The translations under genes and the position numbers were made by a program. Positions 50,609 through 59,284 of a DNA stretch of 64,000 nucleotides are shown here, one piece after another. Below the pieces are notes generated by a model, which was not told where the DNA came from, did no database searches, and worked only from the letters and a program-made list of their open reading frames with translations. The stretch's first letter is position 1, and each line of letters starts with the position of its first letter. Source of the stretch: Actinosynnema sp042752395 (GTDB taxonomy: Bacteria > Actinomycetota > Actinomycetes > Mycobacteriales > Pseudonocardiaceae); NCBI RefSeq assembly GCF_042752395.1, contig NZ_JBHYXZ010000005.1, forward strand, positions 1 through 64,000, read 5' to 3'.

Positions 50609-51550
50609 GTGCTCGTCTACTCGATCCCGATGCGCAACCGGTTCCGCGGCATCACGGTGCGCGAGGGCGTGCTGCTGGAAGGGCCTGCCGGGTGGGGTGA
50701 GTTCTGCCCGTTCCTCGACTACTCCGACGACGAGTGCGCCCCGTGGCTGGCGTGCGCGCTGGAGGCCGCCGAGCACGGGTGGCCCGCGCCGGTCCGGTCG
50801 CGGATCCCGGTCAACTGCACGGTTCCCGTCGTCTCCCCGGAACGCGCGCACGACATCGTCGCCCGCTCCGGCTGCGCCACGGCCAAGGTGAAGGTCGCCG
50901 ATCCCGGCACGCCGCTCGCCGACGACCTGGCCCGCGTCGAGGCGGTGCGGGACGCGCTCGGTCCGTCCGGCGCGATCCGGGTCGACGCGAACATGGCCTG
51001 GGACGTCGACACGGCGGTCGCGGCGATCCGCGAGCTGGACCGCGCGGCGGGTGGGCTGGAGTACGTCGAGCAGCCGTGCCCGTCGATCGAGGAGCTGGCG
51101 GCGGTGCGGCGGCGGGTGGACGTGCGGATCGCGGCGGACGAGTCGATCCGGCGGGCGGAGGACCCGTTGAAGGTGGCGGTGGCGGGCGCGGCGGACGTGG
51201 CGGTGATCAAGGTCGCGCCGCTGGGCGGGGTGCGGCGGGCGTTGGCCGTGGCGGAGGCGTGCGGGCTGCCGTGCGTGGTGTCGTCGGCGGTGGAGACCTC
51301 GGTCGGCATGGCGGCCGGGCTGGCGCTGGCCGCCGCGCTGCCGGAGCTGGACTTCGCGTGCGGGCTGGCCACGCTGTCGCTGATGGACGGCGACGTGACC
51401 ACCGACTCCCTGCTGCCGGTGGACGGCCACCTCCCCGTGCCCGCGCACGCCCCGAAACCGGACCGCTTCGCCGACTTCGCCGCCGACCCCACCACCACCG
51501 CCCGCTGGCTGGCCCGCCTGGAGCGCGTCCGGGCGGTGCTGGACCGGTGA
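50609..51550 (+). CDS. menC: o-Succinylbenzoate synthase MenC
   Basis: 313 residues. Enolase-superfamily barrel: ATAKVKV (catalytic K-x-K, about 91-95), metal ligands in VDANMAWD, EYVEQPCPS and ADESIRR, and the second catalytic Lys in VIKVAPLGG. Makes o-succinylbenzoate for menaquinone. TAAGCT (50597-50602) ends 6 bases before the GTG, implying a leaderless mRNA. The last 49 coding bases before the final codons (51480-51528) are duplicated at 52780-52828. Confidence 0.9.
   Translation: MLVYSIPMRNRFRGITVREGVLLEGPAGWGEFCPFLDYSDDECAPWLACALEAAEHGWPAPVRSRIPVNCTVPVVSPERAHDIVARSGCATAKVKVADPGTPLADDLARVEAVRDALGPSGAIRVDANMAWDVDTAVAAIRELDRAAGGLEYVEQPCPSIEELAAVRRRVDVRIAADESIRRAEDPLKVAVAGAADVAVIKVAPLGGVRRALAVAEACGLPCVVSSAVETSVGMAAGLALAAALPELDFACGLATLSLMDGDVTTDSLLPVDGHLPVPAHAPKPDRFADFAADPTTTARWLARLERVRAVLDR
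51480..51528. repeat. 49-bp direct repeat, copy inside menC
   Basis: Matches 52780-52828 at 48 of 49 positions, exactly 1300 bases away. Encodes the C-terminal ADPTTTARWLARLERV segment of MenC. The two copies bracket the VapBC45-type module. Confidence 0.9.
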
Positions 51551-51560
51551 CCGGTGCGGC

Positions 51561-51950
51561 TCAAGGCCAGGTACGCCGGATCCCGGACTCCCCGACCGCG
51601 TAGATGGCCGGTCCGCCCCTTCCGACCGCGTGGTCGACAGCCGACCGGGCGCGTTGGAGGCGAACGATCATCTCCTCACGGCGGAGCTGCTGGTTGTTCA
51701 AGTAGAAGAGAACGGCGGAGTGCGCCACCAGGGGCGCGCGCTCGTGCTGCCGCCCTTTGATCCGGCCGTCCTTGCACAACGGGATCCAGCCTCGTTCGAG
51801 CCCGTACGCGAGCCAGTCCTCGTCCGCGACGCATTGGGCGTCGTCGGGGAAGTGATCGGCGATGCGGTGCACCAGCCAACCGGCCGCGCGCAGGCCCTCC
51901 GCCACACCGCGTCCCAGGCCGCGGTCGAGGAAGAACTCAAGCGGCGACAC
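51561..51950 (-). CDS. VapC45-like PIN-domain toxin
   Basis: 129 residues. Opening EFFLDRGLGRGVAEGLRAAGW carries the first acidic residue; HFPDDAQCVADEDWLAYGLERGW and PLCKDGRIKGR supply the others and match the PIN-like toxin of the VapBC45 type (mycobacterial Rv2019). It should be a ribonuclease silenced by its partner. It overlaps the antitoxin gene by 14 bases. Convergent with menC, 10 bases between stops. Assignment is from motif memory; full PIN acidic set not verified. Confidence 0.72.
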   Translation of the reverse strand: MSPLEFFLDRGLGRGVAEGLRAAGWLVHRIADHFPDDAQCVADEDWLAYGLERGWIPLCKDGRIKGRQHERAPLVAHSAVLFYLNNQQLRREEMIVRLQRARSAVDHAVGRGGPAIYAVGESGIRRTWP

Positions 51951-52596
51951 GCTGCGCGGCCCGACAGATCGCCTCGACCTGCTCCGGGGCCAGGTCGTAC
52001 TCGTACGCGACGTCCTTCAGCGAATCACCCGCCAACCACATCTCGACGATCGCGTCGACCGGCACCCGGTTCTCCTGGGTGACCGGTGCGCCGTGCCCGA
52101 ACCTCGGGTCGATGACCACCGGTGCGTTGTCCGGGTACTGCCGCAACCTCAACGAGGAGGCGAACTCGTCGTCCGCGTCCCACGAGATGTACCGGAGGTA
52201 ACCGTCGAGCACCTCTCTGATCGGACGCTGCTGGTCCCCGACCCGGGCCAGGTCGCCGTCGGCGTAGTCGAGGAAGATGTCGACACCGTCCGTGACGATC
52301 TTCTTCGTGGCCAGTCCGTAGGCGGTGCCGAACTCCCGTCGCACCGCGGCCGCCGCGTCCCTGATCTTCCGCTTCGTGAGGCCGAGATCGCGAAGCGACC
52401 GCAGGACGTACGCCTCGACCACGGCCACGAACGGCACCGTCGGCCAACCGCGGCGCTCCGGCGGCACCCGGTGCACCAGGGGTGCGCCGCCTGCCTCCTC
52501 GGCCAACCAGTGGTTCAGCGTCCGCTGCGGGATGAGGAGGTGCCGGGCGGTCTCCTTCGCGGTCAGCACCGGGTCGCGGAACCTGTCGAGCACCAC
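51937..52596 (-). CDS. VapB45-like antitoxin with DUF433 domain
   Basis: 219 residues. N-terminal helix-turn-helix (LTAKETARHLLIPQRTLNHWL, about 10-30) for DNA binding, then a central region (KRKIRDAAAAVRREFGTAYG) and a C-terminal DUF433-type domain with RFGHGAPVTQENRVPVDAIVE and GDSLKDVAYEYDLAPEQVEAIC (split here: GDSLKDVAYEYDL, PEQVEAICRA). Same size and order as mycobacterial Rv2018/Rv2019. First gene of the module, so it would autoregulate. Confidence 0.75.
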   Translation of the reverse strand: MVLDRFRDPVLTAKETARHLLIPQRTLNHWLAEEAGGAPLVHRVPPERRGWPTVPFVAVVEAYVLRSLRDLGLTKRKIRDAAAAVRREFGTAYGLATKKIVTDGVDIFLDYADGDLARVGDQQRPIREVLDGYLRYISWDADDEFASSLRLRQYPDNAPVVIDPRFGHGAPVTQENRVPVDAIVEMWLAGDSLKDVAYEYDLAPEQVEAICRAAQRVAA

Positions 52597-52954
52597 ATCA
52601 CCCCCTCGCCGGCTTCCAGGGGTCCGATCCTACGACCGCCCCGGCGGGGCGTGCCCCGGGAACTCGCCGCCCGGAGGGGTGGTCGCGTCCCGGCGGTTCG
52701 TCCGACTGCGGCACGAAGGTCGGGTCCGGGAACACGGTGGGGCCGACGATGCGATCACGCTCGCACATCGCGCGTACCGCCGCCGACCCCACCACCACCG
52801 CCCGCCGGCTGGCCCGCCTGGAGCGCGTGCGCGACGTGCGGTGACGGCTCCGGCCTGTCCACGGGGGCAGACTTGCGGGCAGGCACGGGGGAAGGAGCGG
52901 GTCCGGACGTACGCTGGGCCGCCGAAATCCCCCCACCGCCACGGAGGCACCGCC
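52597..52954. other. Intergenic region containing a menC 3' fragment
   Basis: 358 bases without a gene. It contains the second copy of the menC 3' sequence, including an in-frame stop at 52842-52844 (encoding ADPTTTARRLARLERVRDVR). The remainder is GC-rich, with ACGGAGG as ribosome site for the next gene. I see no promoter I would defend. Confidence 0.7.
52780..52828. repeat. 49-bp direct repeat, orphan copy of the menC 3' end
   Basis: One mismatch (C for T at 52806) from 51480-51528. It continues in frame to a stop at 52842-52844, so it looks like a regenerated or duplicated gene end rather than a random repeat. Confidence 0.9.
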
Positions 52955-54199
52955 ATGTCCGTAGACGCCGCGCACGGGTCCACCGCGAGGACGTTGCACT
53001 CGCTGCTCATGGACACCGGGAACCTGTCCAAGATCCTCACCCCGGAGGAAGTGCAGGTCTGGGCCGGGCTGGCCGAGTTCTTACGGAAGTCCTTCGAGGG
53101 GTTCGTCGCCACGACCGACCGCAAGACGTTGGCAGACACCACCGCGGACCTCTGCACGGCCTACTACACGCACAACAAGCCCATGTGGTTCAAGGAGAGC
53201 GACTACGCCCGGCAAACCGACGGGCTCTCGGAAGCCGTCATCGGGTTCCTCGAAACGTTCATGGTGCGCAACGGGCAGTGGGACTACCTGCGCAACCAGG
53301 ACTGGTTCACGGACAACCAGTACGTCGTCGCCGTGGAGGCGAACTACTACCCGGACCGGACCGGGTCGAACGAGCGCCCGGCGTTCCACAAGGACAGCGC
53401 CGGCATCAACGTCTTCGCGAACCTGATCTTCGCCAACACAAGGCCGATGGAGGCGACCGAGTGGTTCGCCGACCTGGAGGAGCCGAGCGCGAAGCGGGCG
53501 CAGTGGCAGCAGCGCAACGTCCCCGCCGGCTACCTGAAGGACCTGGCCGTCGCCCGTGAGGCGCTGCGCGGCAAGGACACCGGTCCGGTGAGCGGCGGGG
53601 TCACCGGGAAGGAGTACACCTACGTCTCGTGGGTGGACGACCTGGTCTGGCACTCGACCCCGGCCCCGAGGCGGCGGGTCCCGTTCACCGTCGAGGACGC
53701 GCAACGCGCCTACCCGGTGCTGGTCCGGACCTTCGCCGGCGACTTCGGGTACGTCGACCGGAAGTTGGAGATCACGGTGCTGGGCGCCGAGCTGGCCAGG
53801 TCCTTCGCCGACGACCCGGAGACCCTCCTGCACGAGTGGGCGACGCGGAACAAGCAGCCGGTCCGCGACCTGGAGTCCGCCAAGAACGCGTGGGCCGCGG
53901 TGTACCAGGGCAACGGCGGCAAGGCGCGGTTCGACCAGGACGTGGAGACCCGGGGCCGGAAGACCTGGCGCATCACCGGTGGGTACGCCATCGCCAACTC
54001 GCAGGACCCGAACCTGCCCGGCAGCGAAACGCTCCTCGAAACGCCCGCCGGCCTGTCCAACCGCGAGCGGTCCAACAGCCTGGACGAGAACCGGCAGACC
54101 CTGGAGGCGGTGCGCGGGGACAACGTCGGGGTCCCGCGCTCGTTCATCCGGACGTGGGTGCGGCTGGTGCGCCACAACAGCACGGAGCTGACGACCTGA
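52955..54199 (+). CDS. Unassigned protein, possible non-heme Fe(II) oxygenase
   Basis: 414 residues from ATG 52955 behind ACGGAGG. Soluble, aromatic-rich, no signal peptide. An H-x-D at His145/Asp147 (RPAFHKDSAGINVF), a distal His233 (DDLVWHSTP) and Arg239-241 follow the order of the Fe(II)/2-oxoglutarate facial triad and co-substrate arginine. The fold cannot be confirmed by eye and no family is recognised. The C-terminal third (after about 280) has no clear motifs. Stands alone between the toxin-antitoxin module and the Cox-type operon. Codon use matches its neighbours. Confidence 0.6.
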   Translation: MSVDAAHGSTARTLHSLLMDTGNLSKILTPEEVQVWAGLAEFLRKSFEGFVATTDRKTLADTTADLCTAYYTHNKPMWFKESDYARQTDGLSEAVIGFLETFMVRNGQWDYLRNQDWFTDNQYVVAVEANYYPDRTGSNERPAFHKDSAGINVFANLIFANTRPMEATEWFADLEEPSAKRAQWQQRNVPAGYLKDLAVAREALRGKDTGPVSGGVTGKEYTYVSWVDDLVWHSTPAPRRRVPFTVEDAQRAYPVLVRTFAGDFGYVDRKLEITVLGAELARSFADDPETLLHEWATRNKQPVRDLESAKNAWAAVYQGNGGKARFDQDVETRGRKTWRITGGYAIANSQDPNLPGSETLLETPAGLSNRERSNSLDENRQTLEAVRGDNVGVPRSFIRTWVRLVRHNSTELTT

Positions 54200-54210
54200 C
54201 GGGAGCCGCC

Positions 54211-54241
54211 GCCCACCCCGGACCCGGCGTCAGGGGTGGGC
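54211..54241. terminator. Hairpin between convergent genes
   Basis: GCCCACCCC (54211-54219) pairs perfectly with GGGGTGGGC (54233-54241). It covers the stop of the CapA-like gene and lies 11 bases after the 52955-54199 stop. Confidence 0.65.
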
Positions 54242-55330
54242 GATGGGCGCGCCGAGGCTGCGCACGACGCCGTCGGTGCGGTCGAGGGCTTCGGTGCGGC
54301 GCGGGTTGGCGGGCACCCGGGTCAGGTCCACGACGCGGATCGGCGGGCCGAACTCGACCAGCGTCGGGATGTACGACGCCTCTCGGGCGGTCCAGCCGGA
54401 CGGTCCCTTCACGAACGTGAAGCGGGTGACGATGCCCTCCTCGGTGATGCCGCGCGGCTCGGAGTGGCGGGCCACCTCGTTGCCCATGCCGTAGACGACC
54501 CACTTGCCGCCGATCTGCTCGATCGGCTGCACGGCGTGCACGTGCGTGCCGATGATCAGGTCCACGGCCGGGTCGGCGAGCAGCGCCCTGGCCATCTCGC
54601 GCTGCTCCGGCGTCGCCTCGTGCTGGTACTCGTTGCCCCAGTGCAGGCTGGCGACGACGACCTCCGCGCCGGCCTCCTTCGCCGCCCGCGCCGCCGCCAG
54701 CACGCCGTCGACCGAGAGCTGGTTCGCCATCCACGGCTGGGGCAGCGGGATGCCGTTGAACCCGTAGGTGAACGCGATGTGCCCGACCTTCACGCCCTTC
54801 ACGTCGAGCAGCAGCGGTGTGGCGGACTCCTCGGGCGTGCGGAACGAGCCGGTGTGCTTCAGCCCGGCGGCGTCCATCGCGTCCAGCGTGGTCCTGATCG
54901 CGGGCGCGCCGCGGTCGAGGGTGTGGTTGGAGGCGGTGGAGCAGCTGTCGTAGCCGATGTCCTTCAGCGCCGACGCCACCTCGGGCGGCGCGCTGAACGC
55001 CGGGTAGCCGTAGGTGGGCGCGCCGGGCGCGGACAGCGGCGTCTCCAGGTGGCAGATCGACACGTCGGCGTCGACGGCGTCCCGGAGCCCTTCCAGCAGC
55101 GGCACGAAGTTGCGCGCGCCGTCGGCGTCGGCCTGCTCGGTCAGGGCGGGGTGGATCAGGATGTCGCCGCCCGCGGCGAGGGTGAACGACGGGGGCTCCG
55201 GCTCGGCCGACGTGGTCGTGGCGGTCGGCTGGCGCGCGGACGTGATCACCACCGGCGAGCCCGTGCACGCGGCCAGCAGGCACAGGCAGGCGGCCAGCCC
55301 GAGGACCGGCCGCCCGCCGCGGGCGTTCAG
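54230..55330 (-). CDS. CapA/PgsA-like metallophosphatase-fold lipoprotein, apparent CTG start
   Basis: 366 residues if read from CTG 55330. The first ATG/GTG in frame is at 55252, which would discard a perfect lipoprotein signal (GLAACLCLLAAC). The CTG sits in CTGA, overlapping the upstream stop by 4 bases exactly as the ATGA/GTGA overlaps in this operon. The domain has AAGGDILIHP, CHLETPL, ASNHTLDRG, VASLHWGNEYQ and GTHVHAVQP, the CapA/YwtB family motifs. Members are linked to poly-gamma-glutamate capsule or wall polymers. Last gene of the Cox-type operon; the link is unexplained. Confidence 0.8.
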   Translation of the reverse strand: MNARGGRPVLGLAACLCLLAACTGSPVVITSARQPTATTTSAEPEPPSFTLAAGGDILIHPALTEQADADGARNFVPLLEGLRDAVDADVSICHLETPLSAPGAPTYGYPAFSAPPEVASALKDIGYDSCSTASNHTLDRGAPAIRTTLDAMDAAGLKHTGSFRTPEESATPLLLDVKGVKVGHIAFTYGFNGIPLPQPWMANQLSVDGVLAAARAAKEAGAEVVVASLHWGNEYQHEATPEQREMARALLADPAVDLIIGTHVHAVQPIEQIGGKWVVYGMGNEVARHSEPRGITEEGIVTRFTFVKGPSGWTAREASYIPTLVEFGPPIRVVDLTRVPANPRRTEALDRTDGVVRSLGAPIAHP

Positions 55331-55977
55331 CGGTGCCGCCCGCGGAGCCTGCGCACGAGCAGCGCCACGGCCAGCAGCGCGGCCGCGACCGGCAGCACCC
55401 GCTTGAGCACGGGCACGCCGGCGGTGCCGACCAGGTCGATCGGCTGGTCCGGCACGGCGCGCAGGTGCGGCGTGCCGGCGGTCCGGGTGGTGGTCTGGGC
55501 GGCGGTCCGGGTGGGAGTCACCTCCTCAGCTTCCGCCGGCGCGAGCCGCGTCGCCAGGCATTCGGCGAACTCGGCGATGATCCGGCCGCTGACCTCGCTG
55601 ATCAGACCCCGGCCGAGCTGGGCGGGCCGACCGGTGACGTTGAGGTCGGTGACCACGGACACGTCCGTGCCCGCGCCGGCCGAGGTCAGCGCCACGGACA
55701 CGGTCGCGGACGCGGTGCCGTTGCCCCTGGTGTCCTTGCCGGACGCCTTGAGCACGGCCGCGCGCACGCGTTCGTCGACCGACGTGAACTCGCCGGTCCC
55801 CTTGTAGAGCAGCGTGACCGGCCCGAGCTTCACCTTCACGGTGCCGGTGAACTTCCGCCCGTCGACGCCGGTGAGGGTGGCCCCCGGCATGCACGGGGCC
55901 ACCTTCTCCGGGTCGAGCAGCGCCTCCCACACGTCCGGCACGGGCGCGGGCACGGTGAACCGGTGTTCGAGCTTCAT
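55327..55977 (-). CDS. coxG: CoxG-type SRPBCC protein with C-terminal membrane anchor
   Basis: 216 residues from an ATG overlapping the coxM stop (ATGA). The first ~145 residues are the CoxG/SRPBCC fold (FTVPAPVPDVWEALLDPEKVAPCMPGA split as PDVWEALLDPEKV and CMPGATLTGVDG; GRPAQLGRGLISEVS). A Thr/Pro linker leads to a C-terminal helix (VLPVAAALLAVALLVRRLRG). Oligotropha CoxG recruits CO dehydrogenase to the membrane; the same anchoring role is likely here. Confidence 0.88.
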   Translation of the reverse strand: MKLEHRFTVPAPVPDVWEALLDPEKVAPCMPGATLTGVDGRKFTGTVKVKLGPVTLLYKGTGEFTSVDERVRAAVLKASGKDTRGNGTASATVSVALTSAGAGTDVSVVTDLNVTGRPAQLGRGLISEVSGRIIAEFAECLATRLAPAEAEEVTPTRTAAQTTTRTAGTPHLRAVPDQPIDLVGTAGVPVLKRVLPVAAALLAVALLVRRLRGRHR

Positions 55978-56828
55978 GCGCTCACCGCGGCGGTCACCGC
56001 CCGTTCGGTGAGCACGCGGGCGAGGTGCGACCGGTACTCGGCGTCGGCGTTGCCGTCGCTGGGCGGGTCGGTCCCCTCGGCGGCGCGGGTGGCGGCGGAG
56101 GTGATCGCCTCGGCCGTCGCGGGCTGCCCGACCAGCGCCTCCTCCACGGCGCGGGCCCGCACCGGGGTGGGTCCCATGTTGGTCAGGCCGACCCGGGCGG
56201 CGGCGATCCGGCCGTCGACCACGCGCACGGCGGCGGCCACGGCCACGATCGACCAGGCCTGGGCGACCCGGTTGAACTTCTCGTAGTGCGCGCCCCAGCC
56301 GCTGAGCTTGGGCACCTTGACGTGGGTGAGCAGTTCGTCGGGGGCGAGCGCGGTGGTGAAGTAGTCGACGAAGAACTCGGCCGCCGGCACCTCGCGCGTG
56401 CCGTCCGGACCGGCGCACACCATCACCGCGTCCAGCGCCAGCGCGGGCGCGAGCAGGTCGCCGGCCGGGTCGGCGTGGGCGAGCGACCCGCCGAACGTGC
56501 CGCGGTGCCGCACCTGCGGGTCGGCCACGGTGTCGGTGGCCAGGCGCAGCAGCCGGGCGTGCTCGCGCACCAGCGGGTCGCGCTGCACCTCGTGGTGCGT
56601 GGTCATCGCGCCGATGCGCAGCGAGTCGCCCTCGTCGTGCACGCCGACGAGTTCGGTCAGCCCGGACAGGTCGATCACGGCGGTGGGCGCGGCCAGCCGC
56701 ATCCGCAGCACCGGGATGAGGCTCTGGCCGCCGGCGAGCACCTTGGCGTCCTCGCCGGCCTCGGCCAGGGCGCGCACGGCCTCGGCCACCGAGGTGGGCG
56801 CGACGTAGTCGAACGGGGCCGGGATCAC
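55974..56828 (-). CDS. coxM: FAD-binding medium subunit of molybdenum hydroxylase (CoxM-like)
   Basis: 284 residues from GTG 56828 (overlap GTGA with the large subunit). FAD loops KVLAGGQSLIP (about 30) and TFGGSLAHADPAGDL (about 108) are intact, as is the C-terminal domain with GLTNMGPTPVRA. It passes electrons from the Fe-S subunit to an acceptor. Confidence 0.92.
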   Translation of the reverse strand: MIPAPFDYVAPTSVAEAVRALAEAGEDAKVLAGGQSLIPVLRMRLAAPTAVIDLSGLTELVGVHDEGDSLRIGAMTTHHEVQRDPLVREHARLLRLATDTVADPQVRHRGTFGGSLAHADPAGDLLAPALALDAVMVCAGPDGTREVPAAEFFVDYFTTALAPDELLTHVKVPKLSGWGAHYEKFNRVAQAWSIVAVAAAVRVVDGRIAAARVGLTNMGPTPVRARAVEEALVGQPATAEAITSAATRAAEGTDPPSDGNADAEYRSHLARVLTERAVTAAVSA

Positions 56829-59284
56829 CGGGCACCTCCCCTGGCGTCGGTGGAGTCGAGCGAACCGAGGCCGCCGCCCGCGCCGGGCGTGGCGGGCACG
56901 TCCGCGGTGGCGCCGCGGTGGATCGCCTTCCACACCCGCATCGGGGTGCACGGCATCTCGACGTCGGTCACGCCCAGGTGCCGCACGGCGTCCACGACCG
57001 CGTTGACCACGGCGGGCGTGGAGGCGATCGTGCCCGCCTCGCCGACGCCCTTCACGCCGAGCGGGTTGCTGGTGGCGGGCGTCTCGGTGCGGTCGGTGGT
57101 GAAGTGGGGCAGGTCCGCCGCGGACGGCAGCAGGTAGTCGGCGAACGTGGCGGTGGTGAGCGTGCCGCTCTCGTCGTGCACCGCCTCCTCGAAGAGGGCC
57201 TGCGCGATGCCCTGCGCCAGGCCGCCGTGCACCTGGCCCTCGACGATCAGCGGGTTGACCACCTTGCCGACGTCGTCCACGCACACGTACGAGCGGATCT
57301 TCACCGCGCCGGTCGCGGTGTCGACCTCGACCGCGCACAGGTGCGTGCCGTGCGGGTAGGAGAAGTTGTCCGGGTCGAACGTGGCCTCGGCGTCCAGGCC
57401 GGGTTCCACCCCGTCGGGCAGGTCGTGCGCGACGTGCGCGGCGACCACCACGTCCGCCAGCGCCATGGTCGTGGACGTGCCGCGCACGGAGAACGCGCCG
57501 TCGGCGAACTCGACGTCGTCCTCGCCGACCTCCATGAGGTGCGCGGCGATCGTGCGGGCCTTGGCCAGCACCTTGTCGGCGGCCAGCACCACCGCCACGC
57601 CGCCGACGGCCAGGGACCGGGAGCCGTAGCTGTCCATGCCGCGGTGCGCGACGCGGGTGTCGCCGTGCAGGACCTCGACGTCCTCGAAGGGCACGCCGAG
57701 CCGGTCGGCGACGATCTGGCTCCACGCCGTCACGTGGCCCTGGCCGTGCGGCGACGTGCCGGTGATCAGCTCGACCTTGCCGGTGGGCAGCATGCGGATC
57801 GCCGCGTGCTCCCAGCCGCCGGCCGCGTAGCGCAGCGCGCCGAGCACGCGGGACGGGGCGAGCCCGCACATCTCGGTGTAGGTGGAGATGCCGATGCCGA
57901 GCTGCACCGGGTCGCCGGCGGCGCGGCGCGCGGCCTGCTCGGCGCGCATCCCGTCGTAGTCGAACAGCTCCTTGGCGCGGGCGGTGGCGGCCTCGTAGTG
58001 GCCCGAGTCGTAGGTCAGGCCGGCGACGGTGGTGAACGGGAACTCGTCGTGCCGGATCCAGTTCTTCTCGCGCAGCTCCAGCGGGTCCATGCCCAGTTCG
58101 GCGGCCAGCTCGTCCATGATCCGCTCGATGGCGAACGTGGCCTCGGGCCGGCCCGCGCCCCGGTAGGCGTCGGTGGGCACCTTGTTCGTGAACACGTTCG
58201 TGCAGGTGAACCGGTACGCCTGGAACTTGTAGATGGCGTTGAACATGAACGCGCCCAGGATCGGCACGCCCGACGAGATGAGCCGCAGGTACGCGCCCAT
58301 GTCGGCGAGCAGGTCCACCTTGAGGCCGGTGACGGTGCCGTCGCGGCGGGCCGCGATCGTGATGCGCTGCACCTGGTCGCGGCCGTGGTGCGCGGACAGC
58401 ATCGACTCGGTGCGGGTCTCGGTCCACTTGACCGGTTTGCCGAGCCGGCGCGCGACCAGCAGGGTCAGCACCTCCTCGGGCGTGACCTGGAGCTTGCCGC
58501 CGAAGCCGCCGCCGACGTCCGGGGCGATGACCCGGATCTGCTGCTCGGGGATGCCGAGCACGGCGGACAGCATCCACCGCAGGATGTGCGGGACCTGCGT
58601 GGACGACCACAGCGTCACCGAGCCGGGCGACGGGTCGACCACGACCGAGCGGGGTTCCATGAACGCCGGGATGAGGCGCTGCTGGCGGAACGTGCGCTCG
58701 ACCACCACCTCGGCCTCGGCGATGACCCGGTCGACGTCGGACCCGGTGCCCGCCTCGGCCGAGTCGTACACCCAGGTCGCGCTCTTGTTCGTGCCCAGTT
58801 CGGGGTGCACGAGGTCGGCGTCGTCCTCGACGGCCTTCACCATGTCCAGCACGACCGGCAGGTCCTCGTAGTCGACGTCGATCGCGGCGAGCGCGTCGTG
58901 CGCCTCGGCCGCGGTGCGGGCCACGACCACCGCGACCGCCTCGCCGGCGAAGTTGACCCGGTCCACGGCCAGCGACGGCGCGGGCGGCGCGAGCATGTCC
59001 TCGGTGATCGGCCACGCGCACGGCAGGCTGCCCTGCTCGTCGGCCAGGTCCTGGCCGGTGAGCACGACGAGCACGCCGGGCATCCGCACGGCCTCGGACA
59101 CGTCGATCGAGACGATCCGGGCGTGCGCGACGGGGCTGCGCAGCACGGCCAGGTGCAGCATGCCGCCGAGCTGGAGGTTGTCGGTCCAGCGGGTGGCGCC
59201 GGTGATGAGCCGGGCGTCCTCCTTGCGCCGGCGGGGCCTGCCCACCTCGCGGGCGTCGGCCCCGGGTTCGGCGGTGGCGGTCAT
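56825..59284 (-). CDS. coxL: Form II CoxL-type molybdenum-cofactor large subunit
   Basis: 819 residues. Moco-binding sequences GGGFGGK (258-264), the active-site loop DAYRGAGR (372-379) and GVKGVGEAGT near residue 745, whose Glu is the catalytic base. The loop is the form II AYRGAGR; true carbon monoxide dehydrogenases (form I) have AYxCSFR with the copper-binding Cys, absent here. So an aldehyde, purine or other aromatic hydroxylation is more likely than CO oxidation. ATGA overlap with coxS, GTGA with coxM. Confidence 0.93.
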   Translation of the reverse strand: MTATAEPGADAREVGRPRRRKEDARLITGATRWTDNLQLGGMLHLAVLRSPVAHARIVSIDVSEAVRMPGVLVVLTGQDLADEQGSLPCAWPITEDMLAPPAPSLAVDRVNFAGEAVAVVVARTAAEAHDALAAIDVDYEDLPVVLDMVKAVEDDADLVHPELGTNKSATWVYDSAEAGTGSDVDRVIAEAEVVVERTFRQQRLIPAFMEPRSVVVDPSPGSVTLWSSTQVPHILRWMLSAVLGIPEQQIRVIAPDVGGGFGGKLQVTPEEVLTLLVARRLGKPVKWTETRTESMLSAHHGRDQVQRITIAARRDGTVTGLKVDLLADMGAYLRLISSGVPILGAFMFNAIYKFQAYRFTCTNVFTNKVPTDAYRGAGRPEATFAIERIMDELAAELGMDPLELREKNWIRHDEFPFTTVAGLTYDSGHYEAATARAKELFDYDGMRAEQAARRAAGDPVQLGIGISTYTEMCGLAPSRVLGALRYAAGGWEHAAIRMLPTGKVELITGTSPHGQGHVTAWSQIVADRLGVPFEDVEVLHGDTRVAHRGMDSYGSRSLAVGGVAVVLAADKVLAKARTIAAHLMEVGEDDVEFADGAFSVRGTSTTMALADVVVAAHVAHDLPDGVEPGLDAEATFDPDNFSYPHGTHLCAVEVDTATGAVKIRSYVCVDDVGKVVNPLIVEGQVHGGLAQGIAQALFEEAVHDESGTLTTATFADYLLPSAADLPHFTTDRTETPATSNPLGVKGVGEAGTIASTPAVVNAVVDAVRHLGVTDVEMPCTPMRVWKAIHRGATADVPATPGAGGGLGSLDSTDARGGAR

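Noticed and set aside
52325..54199. Longer frame upstream of the 52955 gene
   Set aside because: The N-terminal part is antisense to the antitoxin gene and crosses the menC fragment; ACGGAGG places the start at 52955.
56825..59284. True aerobic CO dehydrogenase
   Set aside because: The active-site loop is AYRGAGR (form II), not the copper-binding AYxCSFR of form I.
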